The notes under the pieces were generated by a model. It did not search any database, was not told the origin of the DNA, and was given only the letters and a program-made list of their open reading frames with translations. A DNA stretch of 34,835 nt from Myxococcota bacterium (lineage in GTDB: Bacteria; Myxococcota_C; UBA6777), in assembly GCA_963169055.1 (NCBI GenBank), contig CAUJFU010000134.1, forward strand, positions 1 through 34,835, written 5' to 3'. Both the position numbers and the translations under genes were made by a program. This document shows positions 24,843 through 32,638 of this stretch, one piece after another. Within the stretch, counting starts at the first letter, position 1, and every line of letters begins with the position of its first letter.

Positions 24843-25283
24843 ATGGGAGATCGTTTCGTGCGGATCATGCGTGGTTTGGTGGGTGTGTTGTTGTTGGGGT
24901 GGTTGGTTGCGGCGTGCGTGACACGTCCAAATGTGGACCCATCTTGCAAAGAGCGCGGTGAATTGGAGATCGGTTGGTTGTTTGATGGAAGTGCCGTGTG
25001 TCCAACGACCGAAGGGGCGGCGATTCAAGAAGTGCGCGTCAAGCTCTGGCGACAAGCCGAAGACGGAAGCCGCGAAGCATTGCATCTGGATGGAAAAGGC
25101 GACGTTTACAAATGCGCGGCACAAACAGTCGTCTTTCCGAATTCTTTGTGCGGCGTGTACGTGATCCAAGTCTCTGCTGCGCTTGAAAATGGCCGTGTCG
25201 CGTGGAATTCTTCGGAGACGGTCCACCGCATCAAAGGCGGCCTGATCAACTCGGTGCGTGTGGGAATGCGTCCTGTTAACTAA
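24843..25283 (+). CDS. Small lipoprotein of unknown function
   Basis: The 146-residue product starts with a basic n-region, a hydrophobic core and the lipobox LVAAC (Cys25). The mature part (~120 residues) has four further Cys and reads as a beta-sheet domain: ELEIGWLFDGSAVCPTTEGAAIQEVRVKLWR, then LCGVYVIQVSAALENGRVAW. I do not recognise a family; it resembles small Ig-like or transthyretin-like envelope proteins. ATG 24843 lies directly after GGAAAG; ATG 24867 is an alternative. It lies 35 bp before murI and is probably the first gene of that operon. Envelope location fits the neighbours. Confidence 0.8.
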   Translation: MGDRFVRIMRGLVGVLLLGWLVAACVTRPNVDPSCKERGELEIGWLFDGSAVCPTTEGAAIQEVRVKLWRQAEDGSREALHLDGKGDVYKCAAQTVVFPNSLCGVYVIQVSAALENGRVAWNSSETVHRIKGGLINSVRVGMRPVN

Positions 25284-25318
25284 AAAGCAGCGATAACAAA
25301 TCATGCGTAGGATGCGGA

Positions 25319-26236
25319 ATGATCGGGGTATTTGACTCGGGAGTTGGCGGTTTGACGGTCGTGCGTGCGATGCGCGATCTATTGCCATCCGAGACGATCC
25401 TGTATTTGGGGGATACCGCACGCGTTCCGTATGGCAACAAAAGCCCTGAAACGGTGCGGCGTTATGCACGCGAAGCGTTGGCTTTTTTACAAATAGCGGC
25501 GCACGAACTGATGTTGCGCACACGCAAGCTTGAAGCATGGCAGCCCCTTCACACCAAGCCAGATTCTCCGGCATTTCCATCCGTCGAAGGGCGGTTAAAG
25601 TTGGTCGTTGTGGCGTGCAACACCGTTTCTGCGGTGGCTTTGCCCGATCTGCGAGCACGAAGCGAAGTGCCTGTTGTGGGGGTGATCCGTCCTGCCGTCA
25701 AGCGTGCGGTTCAAGTGACACGCAGCCAAGAAGTCGCGATCTGGGGAACCGAAGGAACCATCCGCAGTCAGGCCTATCAACAGGTGCTTGCGGAGGTGGC
25801 CCCTCAGATCCGCAGCCTCGGTTTGCCATGTCCTTTGTTGGTGCCTTTGGTCGAAGAAGGCTGGTTGCAACACCCCGTCACAGATTCTGTTTTGCGGATC
25901 TATCTTTCCCAGCTTCATTCCTCGACGTGGGACACCCTGATCCTTGGCTGCACCCACTACCCTCTTTTGCGACCTGCGCTGTCTGCTTTGTTGCCTTCGT
26001 CTTGTGCGTTGGTGGATTCTTCTCAAACAACTGCCGAAGAAGTTCTGACGTTGTTGCAAAAGCGCGGATGGTTGGCTCCTATAGATGCCAAGGGTGAGTT
26101 GTTGTGTTTTGTGACGGATTCCGCAGCGCGTTTTCGCCGTGTTGCCGCGCAGTTCTTGGGAGAAGAACCCCAAAGCGTCGATCAGATCGAGATCACAGCC
26201 TTTCAACACTTGATCCCCGGAGGGGGTTTGCGATGA
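25319..26236 (+). CDS. murI: Glutamate racemase MurI
   Basis: MurI converts L- to D-glutamate for the peptidoglycan stem peptide. The 305-residue product has the family start IGVFDSGVGGLTV (Asp6-Ser7), GDTARVPYG, the first catalytic cysteine in VVACNTVSA (Cys100), and the second in LILGCTHYPLL (Cys211). GTEGTIRS is also conserved. It is longer than usual (about 265 aa) because of an extra ~30 residues at ~62-92 (LEAWQPLHTKPDSPAFPSVE) between a helix and the strand leading to Cys100. Start ATG 25319 has AGGATGCGG upstream. Its stop overlaps the next start as ATGA, so it is translationally coupled to the unknown gene and ftsEX. Confidence 0.96.
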   Translation: MIGVFDSGVGGLTVVRAMRDLLPSETILYLGDTARVPYGNKSPETVRRYAREALAFLQIAAHELMLRTRKLEAWQPLHTKPDSPAFPSVEGRLKLVVVACNTVSAVALPDLRARSEVPVVGVIRPAVKRAVQVTRSQEVAIWGTEGTIRSQAYQQVLAEVAPQIRSLGLPCPLLVPLVEEGWLQHPVTDSVLRIYLSQLHSSTWDTLILGCTHYPLLRPALSALLPSSCALVDSSQTTAEEVLTLLQKRGWLAPIDAKGELLCFVTDSAARFRRVAAQFLGEEPQSVDQIEITAFQHLIPGGGLR

Positions 26237-27321
26237 TCACGGGATACAACCACAACGTACGCCACGAAGGTCGTATTTATCATATCCAAACAGAAGATAG
26301 TGGGATTCAATACGCGCATATCATTACGCATCTCTTTGTCGGTGGAAACATCATTTCTTCGAAGAAAAGTTCGTATGGTCATCTGCTCGACAAAGGCTTC
26401 GATGAAGACCGCTTGGAAAAAGAGATCCAAGCGTTGATGAAAGATCAGCACAAGGACATGATGCGCGAGTTGAAGGGCGGCGCATACGACCACATCGGGA
26501 CGTTTAAAAAGGAAGGAGAAGCGCTGACCCCGGGAGAGGGAGGGGCTCAAAAAGTCCGAAATACCAGCCTAAGTGGTGGCCCTCAAGTAGGCGGGATCGG
26601 TGGCTTGCCCGGGATGACGGCGGCGGCAGCGGATGGCGCGATCTTGGATCTGGATGCGACAAGTGGTGTGGGTGACGTAGAGGCCGAACTGGAACAATCG
26701 CTTGAAGCGATGATGAGTGATATCGATTCGCTGTTGACGGACGAGGATGCGGGAGTCGGGCGTGGTGGGCGTGATCGTGCTGCTTCGCGCAGCCCAAGGC
26801 GCGGACGTGAGCGGCCTTTGCTTGCGCGGGATCGTCCAGCTTTTCCTTCGGCTTTGGTCACCAAAGCCGATATGCCGACGCTTGATCACACCGAAGGCAA
26901 CGTCGTTTTGGACACTTCGTCGGTCTCTGTCGGAACACAACAAGCAACATCGGGCGAGAAGCCTTCAGAGCGTTTGCGCGCCCAACGCCGCGAGCGGCCT
27001 TCTTTGGATCTGCGACCTCCAAATACGCCGACGGCGGCCCAACCCTTTTCGCAGGTTGCTCCTTCTGCACAGGCGGCTCCACCGCCCAAATCGTCTGATC
27101 CTGCGCTCGATACGTTATTGCGTGCTGTGCTGTCCGCTTCAACGGGCCGCGTCGATCGGGCGACCAGCGAGATGACCACACGCCCGCCGCAAAAAGTTCA
27201 TGTGGTAGTGCGTGGATGGGATCTGCGCCAAGAAGCTGCACAGATCGCCGGACAGTCGGCCTCAAACGCATCTGTCCAATCGGTGGTCTCTTCTTTTCTC
27301 CGCAGGGATCGCTCGTCATGA
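26233..27321 (+). CDS. Conserved protein of unknown function between murI and ftsE
   Basis: I know no function for this protein, though I recall similar N-termini in uncharacterised deltaproteobacterial proteins. Residues 1-~90 are a compact, well-formed domain: YNHNVRHEGRIYHIQTEDSG, AHIITHLFVGGNIISSKKSSYG, then a charged helix ending LMKDQHKDMMRELKGG. Residues ~95-362 are Pro/Ala/Ser/Arg-rich and mostly disordered, with a short structured end near KVHVVVRGWDLRQEAAQ. There is no signal peptide or membrane helix, so it is cytoplasmic. It overlaps murI (ATGA at 26233) and ftsE (ATGA at 27318), so the three are coupled. A role in division or wall growth is inferred only from this position. Confidence 0.85.
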   Translation: MITGYNHNVRHEGRIYHIQTEDSGIQYAHIITHLFVGGNIISSKKSSYGHLLDKGFDEDRLEKEIQALMKDQHKDMMRELKGGAYDHIGTFKKEGEALTPGEGGAQKVRNTSLSGGPQVGGIGGLPGMTAAAADGAILDLDATSGVGDVEAELEQSLEAMMSDIDSLLTDEDAGVGRGGRDRAASRSPRRGRERPLLARDRPAFPSALVTKADMPTLDHTEGNVVLDTSSVSVGTQQATSGEKPSERLRAQRRERPSLDLRPPNTPTAAQPFSQVAPSAQAAPPPKSSDPALDTLLRAVLSASTGRVDRATSEMTTRPPQKVHVVVRGWDLRQEAAQIAGQSASNASVQSVVSSFLRRDRSS

Positions 27322-28046
27322 TCCGCTTTTTACAAGTGTCCAAAACCTATCCCGGCCACGAACCTGTGTTGGAAGAAGTGAACTTTTCGGTGGGGCGGGG
27401 AGAATATATGTTCCTCACAGGGCGTTCGGGTGCGGGAAAAAGTACGCTGCTCAAGTTGATGATGGCGATCGAGCGCCCATCCGAAGGGCAAGTCCTGATC
27501 GGAGGCCAAGATATCGCACGATTGAAAGCCTCGCAGTTGCCGTATTTTCGGCGAAAGATCGGTGTGGTCTTTCAAGATTTTAAGTTGCTTCCGCGCCGAA
27601 CGGTCTTTGAAAATGTCGCGTTTGTTTTGGAGATTATGGGCATCGGGCACAAGGAGATCGCTGCGCGTGTGGAGCAGATCCTCCACGAAGTCGGTTTGGT
27701 GCATGTGGCCCACAAGCGTCCTGCGCTGTTGTCGGGAGGTGAAAAACAACGGGTGGCGATCGCACGCGCTTTGATCCACAAGCCGTTGCTGTTGTTGGCG
27801 GACGAACCTACGGGAAACCTTGATCCTGATATCGCGCATGAGATCATGGAGTTGTTTGCACAGGCGAACCGTCGAGGAACCACGTTGGTGGTGGCTACGC
27901 ATGATGTTACGATGTTGGAATCGTCGATGTATCGGCATTGTCGGATCTTGCATGTGGGTGGGGGAGATGTGATTGAACGCAGAGCCGCGACGGCACGGAC
28001 AGGATCGTTTGATCGTCTTCCGTCGTTGGAGATCGAGGGGTTGTAA
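27318..28046 (+). CDS. ftsE: Cell-division ATP-binding protein FtsE
   Basis: FtsE is the ATPase of the FtsEX complex at the septum, which signals peptidoglycan hydrolases instead of transporting. The 242-residue protein has Walker A GRSGAGKS (35-42), Q-loop VVFQDFKLL, signature LSGGEKQR (138-145), Walker B LLLLADEPTGNLD (Asp162, Glu163) and switch His195. The length suits FtsE (about 220 aa). FQDFKLLPRRTVFENV is typical of FtsE rather than LolD. It starts at ATG 27318 overlapping the preceding stop, and its own stop overlaps the ftsX start (TAATG). Confidence 0.95.
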   Translation: MIRFLQVSKTYPGHEPVLEEVNFSVGRGEYMFLTGRSGAGKSTLLKLMMAIERPSEGQVLIGGQDIARLKASQLPYFRRKIGVVFQDFKLLPRRTVFENVAFVLEIMGIGHKEIAARVEQILHEVGLVHVAHKRPALLSGGEKQRVAIARALIHKPLLLLADEPTGNLDPDIAHEIMELFAQANRRGTTLVVATHDVTMLESSMYRHCRILHVGGGDVIERRAATARTGSFDRLPSLEIEGL

Positions 28047-28948
28047 TGTGGTATGCCTTGCGTCAGGCTTGGCGCAATGTTCGGGAAAGTTGGACGGTGG
28101 CGCTGCAAACGTGGCTGATGATGGGGATCTCGCTGTTTGTGTTGGGTGCGTTTGCTTGTTTATCGGTGCAAGTCGAGGCGGTTTTGGCGCATTGGGAGGG
28201 TGAGGCCCCTGTTTTGGTCTATCTCAAGGCCGATATCTCGATGGCACAGCAAAAAGCCTTGCAGGTGCGCTTGGCGACGCGCAAAGAGATCCGAAGCGTG
28301 CGTGCGATCTCTCCAGAAGAGGCGATGCGGCGTATGCGCAAAAGTCTTGGAAAAAAGAAAGATCTGTTGAAGGGCTTAGATGTCCCGTTGTTTCCGGCTT
28401 CTTTGGAGTTGGACTTGCATTCTTGGGCGCGGAGAGAACATCTGATCGAGAAGATGAGCCAAGAGATCACGCGGTGGCGAGGGGTTCAAGAGGTGGATTA
28501 TGGGCGGGAATGGTTTGCGCCGCTGTGGCAGATGGCGTATTGGGTGCGTGCGATCTTGGCGGGCGGGGGATTGTTGTTGTTGTTGTGTACGAGTTTGATG
28601 GCTGCGGGGACGATTCGCTTGAGTTTGTTGTTGCACCAAGACGAGATCGAGATCATGCGGTTGGTGGGAGCGACCGAGCGTTTTGTGCGTGGGCCTTTTT
28701 ACACAGAAGGCGCAGCTTCGGGATTTTTGGCGGCGTGCTCGGCGTTATTGGCGCTGGTGTTGTTGTTTGGTTCGGTGGATCGGTCGTATGGTGAAAGTTT
28801 TCGGGTTTTTACTTCTCTGCCGATGCGGTTTTTGTCGGTTCAGCAGGTGGGCTGGTTTTTGATTGGGGGCTTGATGGCGGGGATCGTGGGGAGTTGGTTG
28901 GCTTTGATCCGCCCCCCCAAGCGCCAGAAAGATCGTGCGTTATGGTGA
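28046..28948 (+). CDS. ftsX: Cell-division protein FtsX
   Basis: FtsX is the membrane subunit that passes FtsE's ATP cycle to periplasmic activators. The 300-residue product has a short cytoplasmic start (MWYALRQAWRNVRESW), a first membrane helix (~20-42), a periplasmic loop (~43-165, with VLVYLKADISMAQQKALQVRL and a DYGREWF segment) and three further helices, the usual FtsX plan. The motif EIEIMRLVGATERFVRGPFYTEGAASG is the family's cytoplasmic coupling loop. The last codons (KRQKDRALW) lie in a 30-bp sequence repeated 72 bp downstream. Confidence 0.95.
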   Translation: MWYALRQAWRNVRESWTVALQTWLMMGISLFVLGAFACLSVQVEAVLAHWEGEAPVLVYLKADISMAQQKALQVRLATRKEIRSVRAISPEEAMRRMRKSLGKKKDLLKGLDVPLFPASLELDLHSWARREHLIEKMSQEITRWRGVQEVDYGREWFAPLWQMAYWVRAILAGGGLLLLLCTSLMAAGTIRLSLLLHQDEIEIMRLVGATERFVRGPFYTEGAASGFLAACSALLALVLLFGSVDRSYGESFRVFTSLPMRFLSVQQVGWFLIGGLMAGIVGSWLALIRPPKRQKDRALW

Positions 28949-29020
28949 ACAGCGTGCGGGGTGTAGGACAGTGCAGCGTGCGCCTCATCAAAGCGCCAGA
29001 AAGATCGTGCGTGATGGTGA
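28919..29020 (+). repeat. 30-bp direct repeat spanning the ftsX end and envC start
   Basis: Copy A 28919-28948 and copy B 28991-29020 agree at 29 of 30 positions (AAGCGCCAGAAAGATCGTGC, then GT[T/G]ATGGTGA). The offset is 72 bp, a multiple of three. Copy A holds the ftsX stop and an ATG overlapping it; copy B holds the likely EnvC ATG. Confidence 0.85.
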
Positions 29021-30207
29021 GGGTGTTGCTTGTTTTGTGCGTGTTTTGCGTGATGTGGGGCGGGCAGGTGTTTGCGCAAGAAGACGATGCTGCGAGTCGC
29101 CAACGTCGTTTGGCGCAGTGGGGAGAGCGCTTGCGGATGGAGCGTTTGCGTTCGAGAGAAGGGGCTTTGCTCGAAGAAGTCGAGCGTTTGGATCAACGCA
29201 GGGTGGATATCGAGCAGCAGGAGCAGCTTTGGCAAAAGCGAGCCGAAGAGGTGAAGAAAAAAGTGGAAGAAGCGCAACAAGAAGTTGCGTTGCAAAAAGA
29301 GATCTGCCGTGTGATGGTACAGACGATGCGCCCGAGGCTACGGTTGTTTTACCGTGTGTCTCGGCTGGGCCACGGTCGGATCTTGCTTGGGAGTCGGACG
29401 TTGCGAGCGATGGCTTTGCGATGGCGTTTGTTGCGTGTGTTGACAGCGCACGATCTCAAGATGTTGCAGGATTATCAACAGCTACGCCGTAAAGTAGAGC
29501 AAAGCGTCGAGAAGCTGGAGCGTGAAAACAGCCGACTCAAGGCGATTATTGACAAGTTGCGCAAGCAGCAAGCGCAGATCCTTGGCTACAAGCGGGAAAA
29601 ACAAGCGGCGTTGCAGTTGATTTACCAAGAGGCCGACCTTTACAAACGAGCCGCACAGGAGATGCAGCAGAGCGGCCAAGGTTTAACGCAGATGTTGCGT
29701 GGTGGAGCAGGGCAAGCGGCAGCGCAAGGAGCGACCGCATTCAAAGGGCGGCTACCGTGGCCGATCCAAGGATTTACGCCCTACTGCGAGCAATACAAGT
29801 TGCACCAAGAAGGCTCCTTTCGTGCGCTGCACTGCGAAAAAATGGGGCGCACGCCCAAGCCTTTGCGGACTCCGTTGGGACGAGCGGGGATCACCATGAC
29901 CGTTCCAACGGGATCTCCGATCCAGTCGGTTGCAACGGGCCGTGTTGCTTACCAAGGTTGGCGTCGTGGGTATGGGCTTGTGTTGATTCTGGATCACGGC
30001 CATCGTTTTTATACGGTGTACGCGCACCTTTCGAGTACGACAACCCAACAAGGCCAAGTCGTCTCTGTGGGTGAGGTGATCGGTTTAAGCGGCGCAACGG
30101 GGGCGCTCAGTGGCCCCGCGTTGTACTTTGAAGTCCGTTATCCTGTGCGTCCACAACCCCCCGAAGATTGGCTTCGGGCGGTGCAGCCTCCCCAAGAAAC
30201 CCCTTGA
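29014..30207 (+). CDS. envC: EnvC-like divisome activator with a degenerate LytM (M23) domain
   Basis: EnvC binds the FtsX periplasmic loop and activates cell-wall amidases at the septum. The 397-residue protein has a signal peptide (VRVLLVLCVFCVMWGGQVFAQ), a long coiled coil (~25-240, with VERLDQRRVDIEQQEQL and KLERENSRLKAIIDKLRKQQ), and a LytM domain (~275-390). The metal ligands are lost: the HxxxD region reads GRAGITMTV and the HxH region reads GPALYFEV, although YAHL remains. This means activator, not hydrolase, as in E. coli EnvC. ATG 29014 gives a clean signal peptide; ATG 28942, overlapping the ftsX stop, is an in-frame alternative. It lies between ftsX and the protease. Confidence 0.93.
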   Translation: MVRVLLVLCVFCVMWGGQVFAQEDDAASRQRRLAQWGERLRMERLRSREGALLEEVERLDQRRVDIEQQEQLWQKRAEEVKKKVEEAQQEVALQKEICRVMVQTMRPRLRLFYRVSRLGHGRILLGSRTLRAMALRWRLLRVLTAHDLKMLQDYQQLRRKVEQSVEKLERENSRLKAIIDKLRKQQAQILGYKREKQAALQLIYQEADLYKRAAQEMQQSGQGLTQMLRGGAGQAAAQGATAFKGRLPWPIQGFTPYCEQYKLHQEGSFRALHCEKMGRTPKPLRTPLGRAGITMTVPTGSPIQSVATGRVAYQGWRRGYGLVLILDHGHRFYTVYAHLSSTTTQQGQVVSVGEVIGLSGATGALSGPALYFEVRYPVRPQPPEDWLRAVQPPQETP

Positions 30208-30231
30208 GCGGGGCAATGGAGCGATCCACCG

Positions 30232-31455
30232 ATGCGAAGAGTGCGTGATACCTTGTTTTTTCTTGGAGGTCTATTGGCGGGGATGTACATGGTGCGTTTC
30301 GCTTTTGGTGAGCACGGCGACTTGTACCAGAGCCGATACAAAAAGCTTGATATCTTTGCTTCGGTGTTGAGCCACATCGAAAATGACTATGTGGATGCGG
30401 TGGATAGCAAAAAGCTGATCTACGGTGCGATCAAAGGGATGACGGGTCAGCTCGATCCATACACGGTGTTTATTCCGCCAAACTTGTACCAAGAGATGAA
30501 GGCCGATACATCGGGAGAATATGGTGGACCGGGATTGGAGGTGACCAAAAAAGGCGAGCAGATCGTGGTGATCACACCTGTGCCGGATTCTCCTGCACAA
30601 CGGGGAGGGCTGCTTGCAGAAGATCAGATCGTGCAAGTGGGGGATGTGGCTGTGCGGGGGAAGACGGTATTTTCGGTGCGTCGGCTGATGCGGGGGCGCC
30701 CGGGGACGGAGGTGGTGCTTTGGGTCTTGCGCAAGGGATGGCCGAAGCCACGGCGATTTGTGCTGATCCGTGAGCAGATCCGCGTCTTGAGCGTGGAGGC
30801 GCGGATGTTGGAGAAAGGCTATTACTACTTGCGGATCAAAAGCTTTCAGGATCGGACAGAGCGACAAATGAAGGAATCGCTCGAACGAATGCAGCGCAAA
30901 GGTCCGATTGCTGGGGTGATTCTTGATCTGCGAAATAATCCGGGGGGATTGTTTGATCAGTCGGTGCGCGTAGCGGATCTGTTTGTCAAGTCGGGTTTGA
31001 TCGTGGCGGCGCGTGGGCGCAATCCCCGCAAGGTGGAGCGTGAATATGCGCACGAAAAGGGGACGTACCTGCATTTTCCGATCGTTTGTTTGATCAATGG
31101 CGGGACGGCTTCAGCGGCAGAGATCGTCACAGGGGCGCTCCAAGATCATCGGCGTGCGGTGGTTCTTGGGACGGAGAGTTTTGGCAAAGGCTCGGTGCAG
31201 ACGATCATTGATCTTGCCGATGGTTCGGGGCTCAAGATGACCATCGCACGCTACTATACGCCTCTTGGTCGGTTGATCCACGGAAAGCGCATCCAACCCG
31301 ACGTCGAAGTCGAGATCGCTGCTTCTGAGGACACGCAAGTCAAAGAAGCGCTGCGTCACCTCCAACAAAAAGCCCTCTACCAAAAAGCCCTTGGCAAGGG
31401 ACTTCCTGCCGAGATGCGCACCCGCTTTCCTGCCCCAACACCTGTGCAGCCCTAA
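30232..31455 (+). CDS. ctpA: Carboxy-terminal processing protease (S41 family, CtpA/Prc-like)
   Basis: The 407-residue protein has an N-terminal hydrophobic segment (~7-24), either signal or anchor, then an N-terminal helical region, a PDZ domain (~95-180, with GGPGLEVTKKGEQIVVITPVPDSPAQRGGL) and the S41 catalytic core: GVILDLRNNPGG, GGTASAAEIV (Ser294) and ESFGKGSVQT (Lys319). CTPs cleave exported proteins near the C-terminus and, next to ftsEX/envC, often control wall hydrolases. It follows the envC-like gene by 24 bp and is the last gene of the operon. GGAG lies about 12 bp before ATG 30232. A Pro-rich tail ends the protein. Confidence 0.95.
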   Translation: MRRVRDTLFFLGGLLAGMYMVRFAFGEHGDLYQSRYKKLDIFASVLSHIENDYVDAVDSKKLIYGAIKGMTGQLDPYTVFIPPNLYQEMKADTSGEYGGPGLEVTKKGEQIVVITPVPDSPAQRGGLLAEDQIVQVGDVAVRGKTVFSVRRLMRGRPGTEVVLWVLRKGWPKPRRFVLIREQIRVLSVEARMLEKGYYYLRIKSFQDRTERQMKESLERMQRKGPIAGVILDLRNNPGGLFDQSVRVADLFVKSGLIVAARGRNPRKVEREYAHEKGTYLHFPIVCLINGGTASAAEIVTGALQDHRRAVVLGTESFGKGSVQTIIDLADGSGLKMTIARYYTPLGRLIHGKRIQPDVEVEIAASEDTQVKEALRHLQQKALYQKALGKGLPAEMRTRFPAPTPVQP

Positions 31456-31512
31456 TCTTCGGGGCGATCGCGCTGGCCCGAGTCCCGAACCTTCGCAAGG
31501 CCAAGAACGAAA

Positions 31513-31893
31513 TCAAAAGGTCGAGCTTGTCGAGGAAGAGGGGGGAAGGAGGAGGGAAAGTCGGCGTAATTCGTGTTCAAAAGTATCGACAGAACGGTGG
31601 ATATCGGGGGGCCTTTGGAGGCGGACAGCGTTTTCTAAGGAGATGGCGACTCGATGAAGCGAGCCTTCACCGAGTTGACTGCAACAGCCCTTGAGGGTGT
31701 GTGCTTCGCGCAAGGCGTCTGCGGTGTGTTTTTGTTGGAGGGCTTGTTTTAATTGGGCGAGGCGTTGGGTGGTTTCTTCGACAAAGAGCAGCACAAGGCT
31801 GTACATCAGGTCGGGATCGTTGCCCGTGACTTCGCGCAGGTAGGTTGCATCGAAGATGTCGGTCGATTGGAGAAAAAGATCATGTTTGCGCAT
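31513..31893 (-). CDS. Stand-alone histidine phosphotransfer (HPt) domain protein
   Basis: HPt domains carry phosphate between response regulators in multi-step phosphorelays. The 126-residue product is little more than the domain: FDATYLREVTGNDPDLMYSLVLLFVEETTQRLAQLKQAL, then ALREAHTLKGCCSQLGEGSLHRVAISLENAVR. His65 in AHTLKG is the expected phosphorylation site. A Ser/Arg-rich tail ends it. ATG 31893 was chosen because it starts just before the domain; the frame continues upstream to 32124 without support. No kinase or regulator gene is next to it. Its end faces ctpA across 57 bp. Confidence 0.88.
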   Translation of the reverse strand: MRKHDLFLQSTDIFDATYLREVTGNDPDLMYSLVLLFVEETTQRLAQLKQALQQKHTADALREAHTLKGCCSQLGEGSLHRVAISLENAVRLQRPPDIHRSVDTFEHELRRLSLLLPPSSSTSSTF

Positions 31894-32199
31894 CGCGTAA
31901 GGGTCTTTCCAGTCCACAGTTTGTGGTGGTGGGGAGCGGGTGGCAAGCCGAGTCTTGCAGGAGAAAGCAGCCAAGGTATCGAGTGTTTGGTATGGTTGTA
32001 GAGGACGATCGAACAAAACGCAAGAGATCTTACAGTTCGCGAGAAAATGTTTTGCATCTTGTGATGTTGTGGTGGATTGTTTGAGTTCGCTTGACCAAGC
32101 GGGTCGGTTGCTTTTATGCTGCACAAAAGACGTTTGTGTTTTGCATCTTGCGAAAGGAGGATTGGGCTTTTGTTGTTTGGCAAAAGCACTATCTTGAGG
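31894..32199. other. Divergent intergenic region between HPt and Nudix genes
   Basis: 306 bp with no gene. It holds a possible plus-strand promoter (32091-32120) and a strong AAGGAGG (32154-32160) that is 39 bp ahead of the best Nudix ATG. Confidence 0.45.
32091..32120 (+). promoter_or_regulatory. Possible sigma-70 promoter of the Nudix-thioesterase pair
   Basis: TTGACC (32091-32096, 5 of 6) is followed after 18 bp by TATGCT (32115-32120, 4 of 6). It lies about 35 bp before the AAGGAGG site. Plausible but unproven. Confidence 0.4.
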
Positions 32200-32616
32200 A
32201 TGAGAGAGGCTTCGTTTGGTATCGTTCCCTACTTCGTCGATGGTTATCGTTATTTATATCTCATTGTCCAACATCACGGCGGTCATTGGGGCTTTCCAAA
32301 AGGCCATCCAAACGATGGCGAAAGCTTTTTTCAGACGGCTCAACGAGAGTTTGAAGAAGAGACAGGGATCCGCCAGTACCAAATTGACCCGCAGCGGGCG
32401 TTTGTGGAAAGTTATGTTTTTGACAAAGGTCGGACCGAAGTGGCCAAGACGGTCACCTACTATTCAGCCCGCGTCTTTTCGCTCGAAGTTCGCCTACAAT
32501 CGGCAGAGATCAACGATCATCGTTGGTTGCCTTTTGAGGACGCGATCAAGCAACTAACGTTCGACGGGAGCAAACAAGTTCTTGTCGAAGTGCGCAACGT
32601 GATTGAACGATATTAA
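32200..32616 (+). CDS. Nudix hydrolase, probably diadenosine-tetraphosphatase type
   Basis: Nudix enzymes cleave nucleoside diphosphate derivatives. The 138-residue product begins MREASFGIVPYF, like bis(5'-nucleosyl)-tetraphosphatases, followed by a full Nudix box from Gly35 to Ile57 (GHPNDGESFFQTAQRE, then FEEETGI: GX5EX7REXXEEXGX). HWGFPKGH before the box is typical of the Ap4A group. The start is unclear: ATG 32200 fits the family but GAGG is immediately adjacent, while AAGGAGG (32154-32160) is well spaced from in-frame TTG 32170, which would add ten residues. It is followed by the thioesterase gene 22 bp later. Confidence 0.9.
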   Translation: MREASFGIVPYFVDGYRYLYLIVQHHGGHWGFPKGHPNDGESFFQTAQREFEEETGIRQYQIDPQRAFVESYVFDKGRTEVAKTVTYYSARVFSLEVRLQSAEINDHRWLPFEDAIKQLTFDGSKQVLVEVRNVIERY

Positions 32617-32638
32617 GCATCGGAAAGGTTTGTCAGAC

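Noticed and set aside
24462-25658. A 398-codon minus-strand frame across the lipoprotein and murI start
   Set aside because: No family resemblance, no ribosome-binding site, and murI on the other strand is certain.
29014-30207. Active M23 endopeptidase
   Set aside because: The first His/Asp pair and the final HxH motif are absent.
31456-31512. Intrinsic terminator between ctpA and the HPt gene
   Set aside because: A TTCGGG/CCCGAA pair exists, but the stem is short, the loop is long, and there is no T run.
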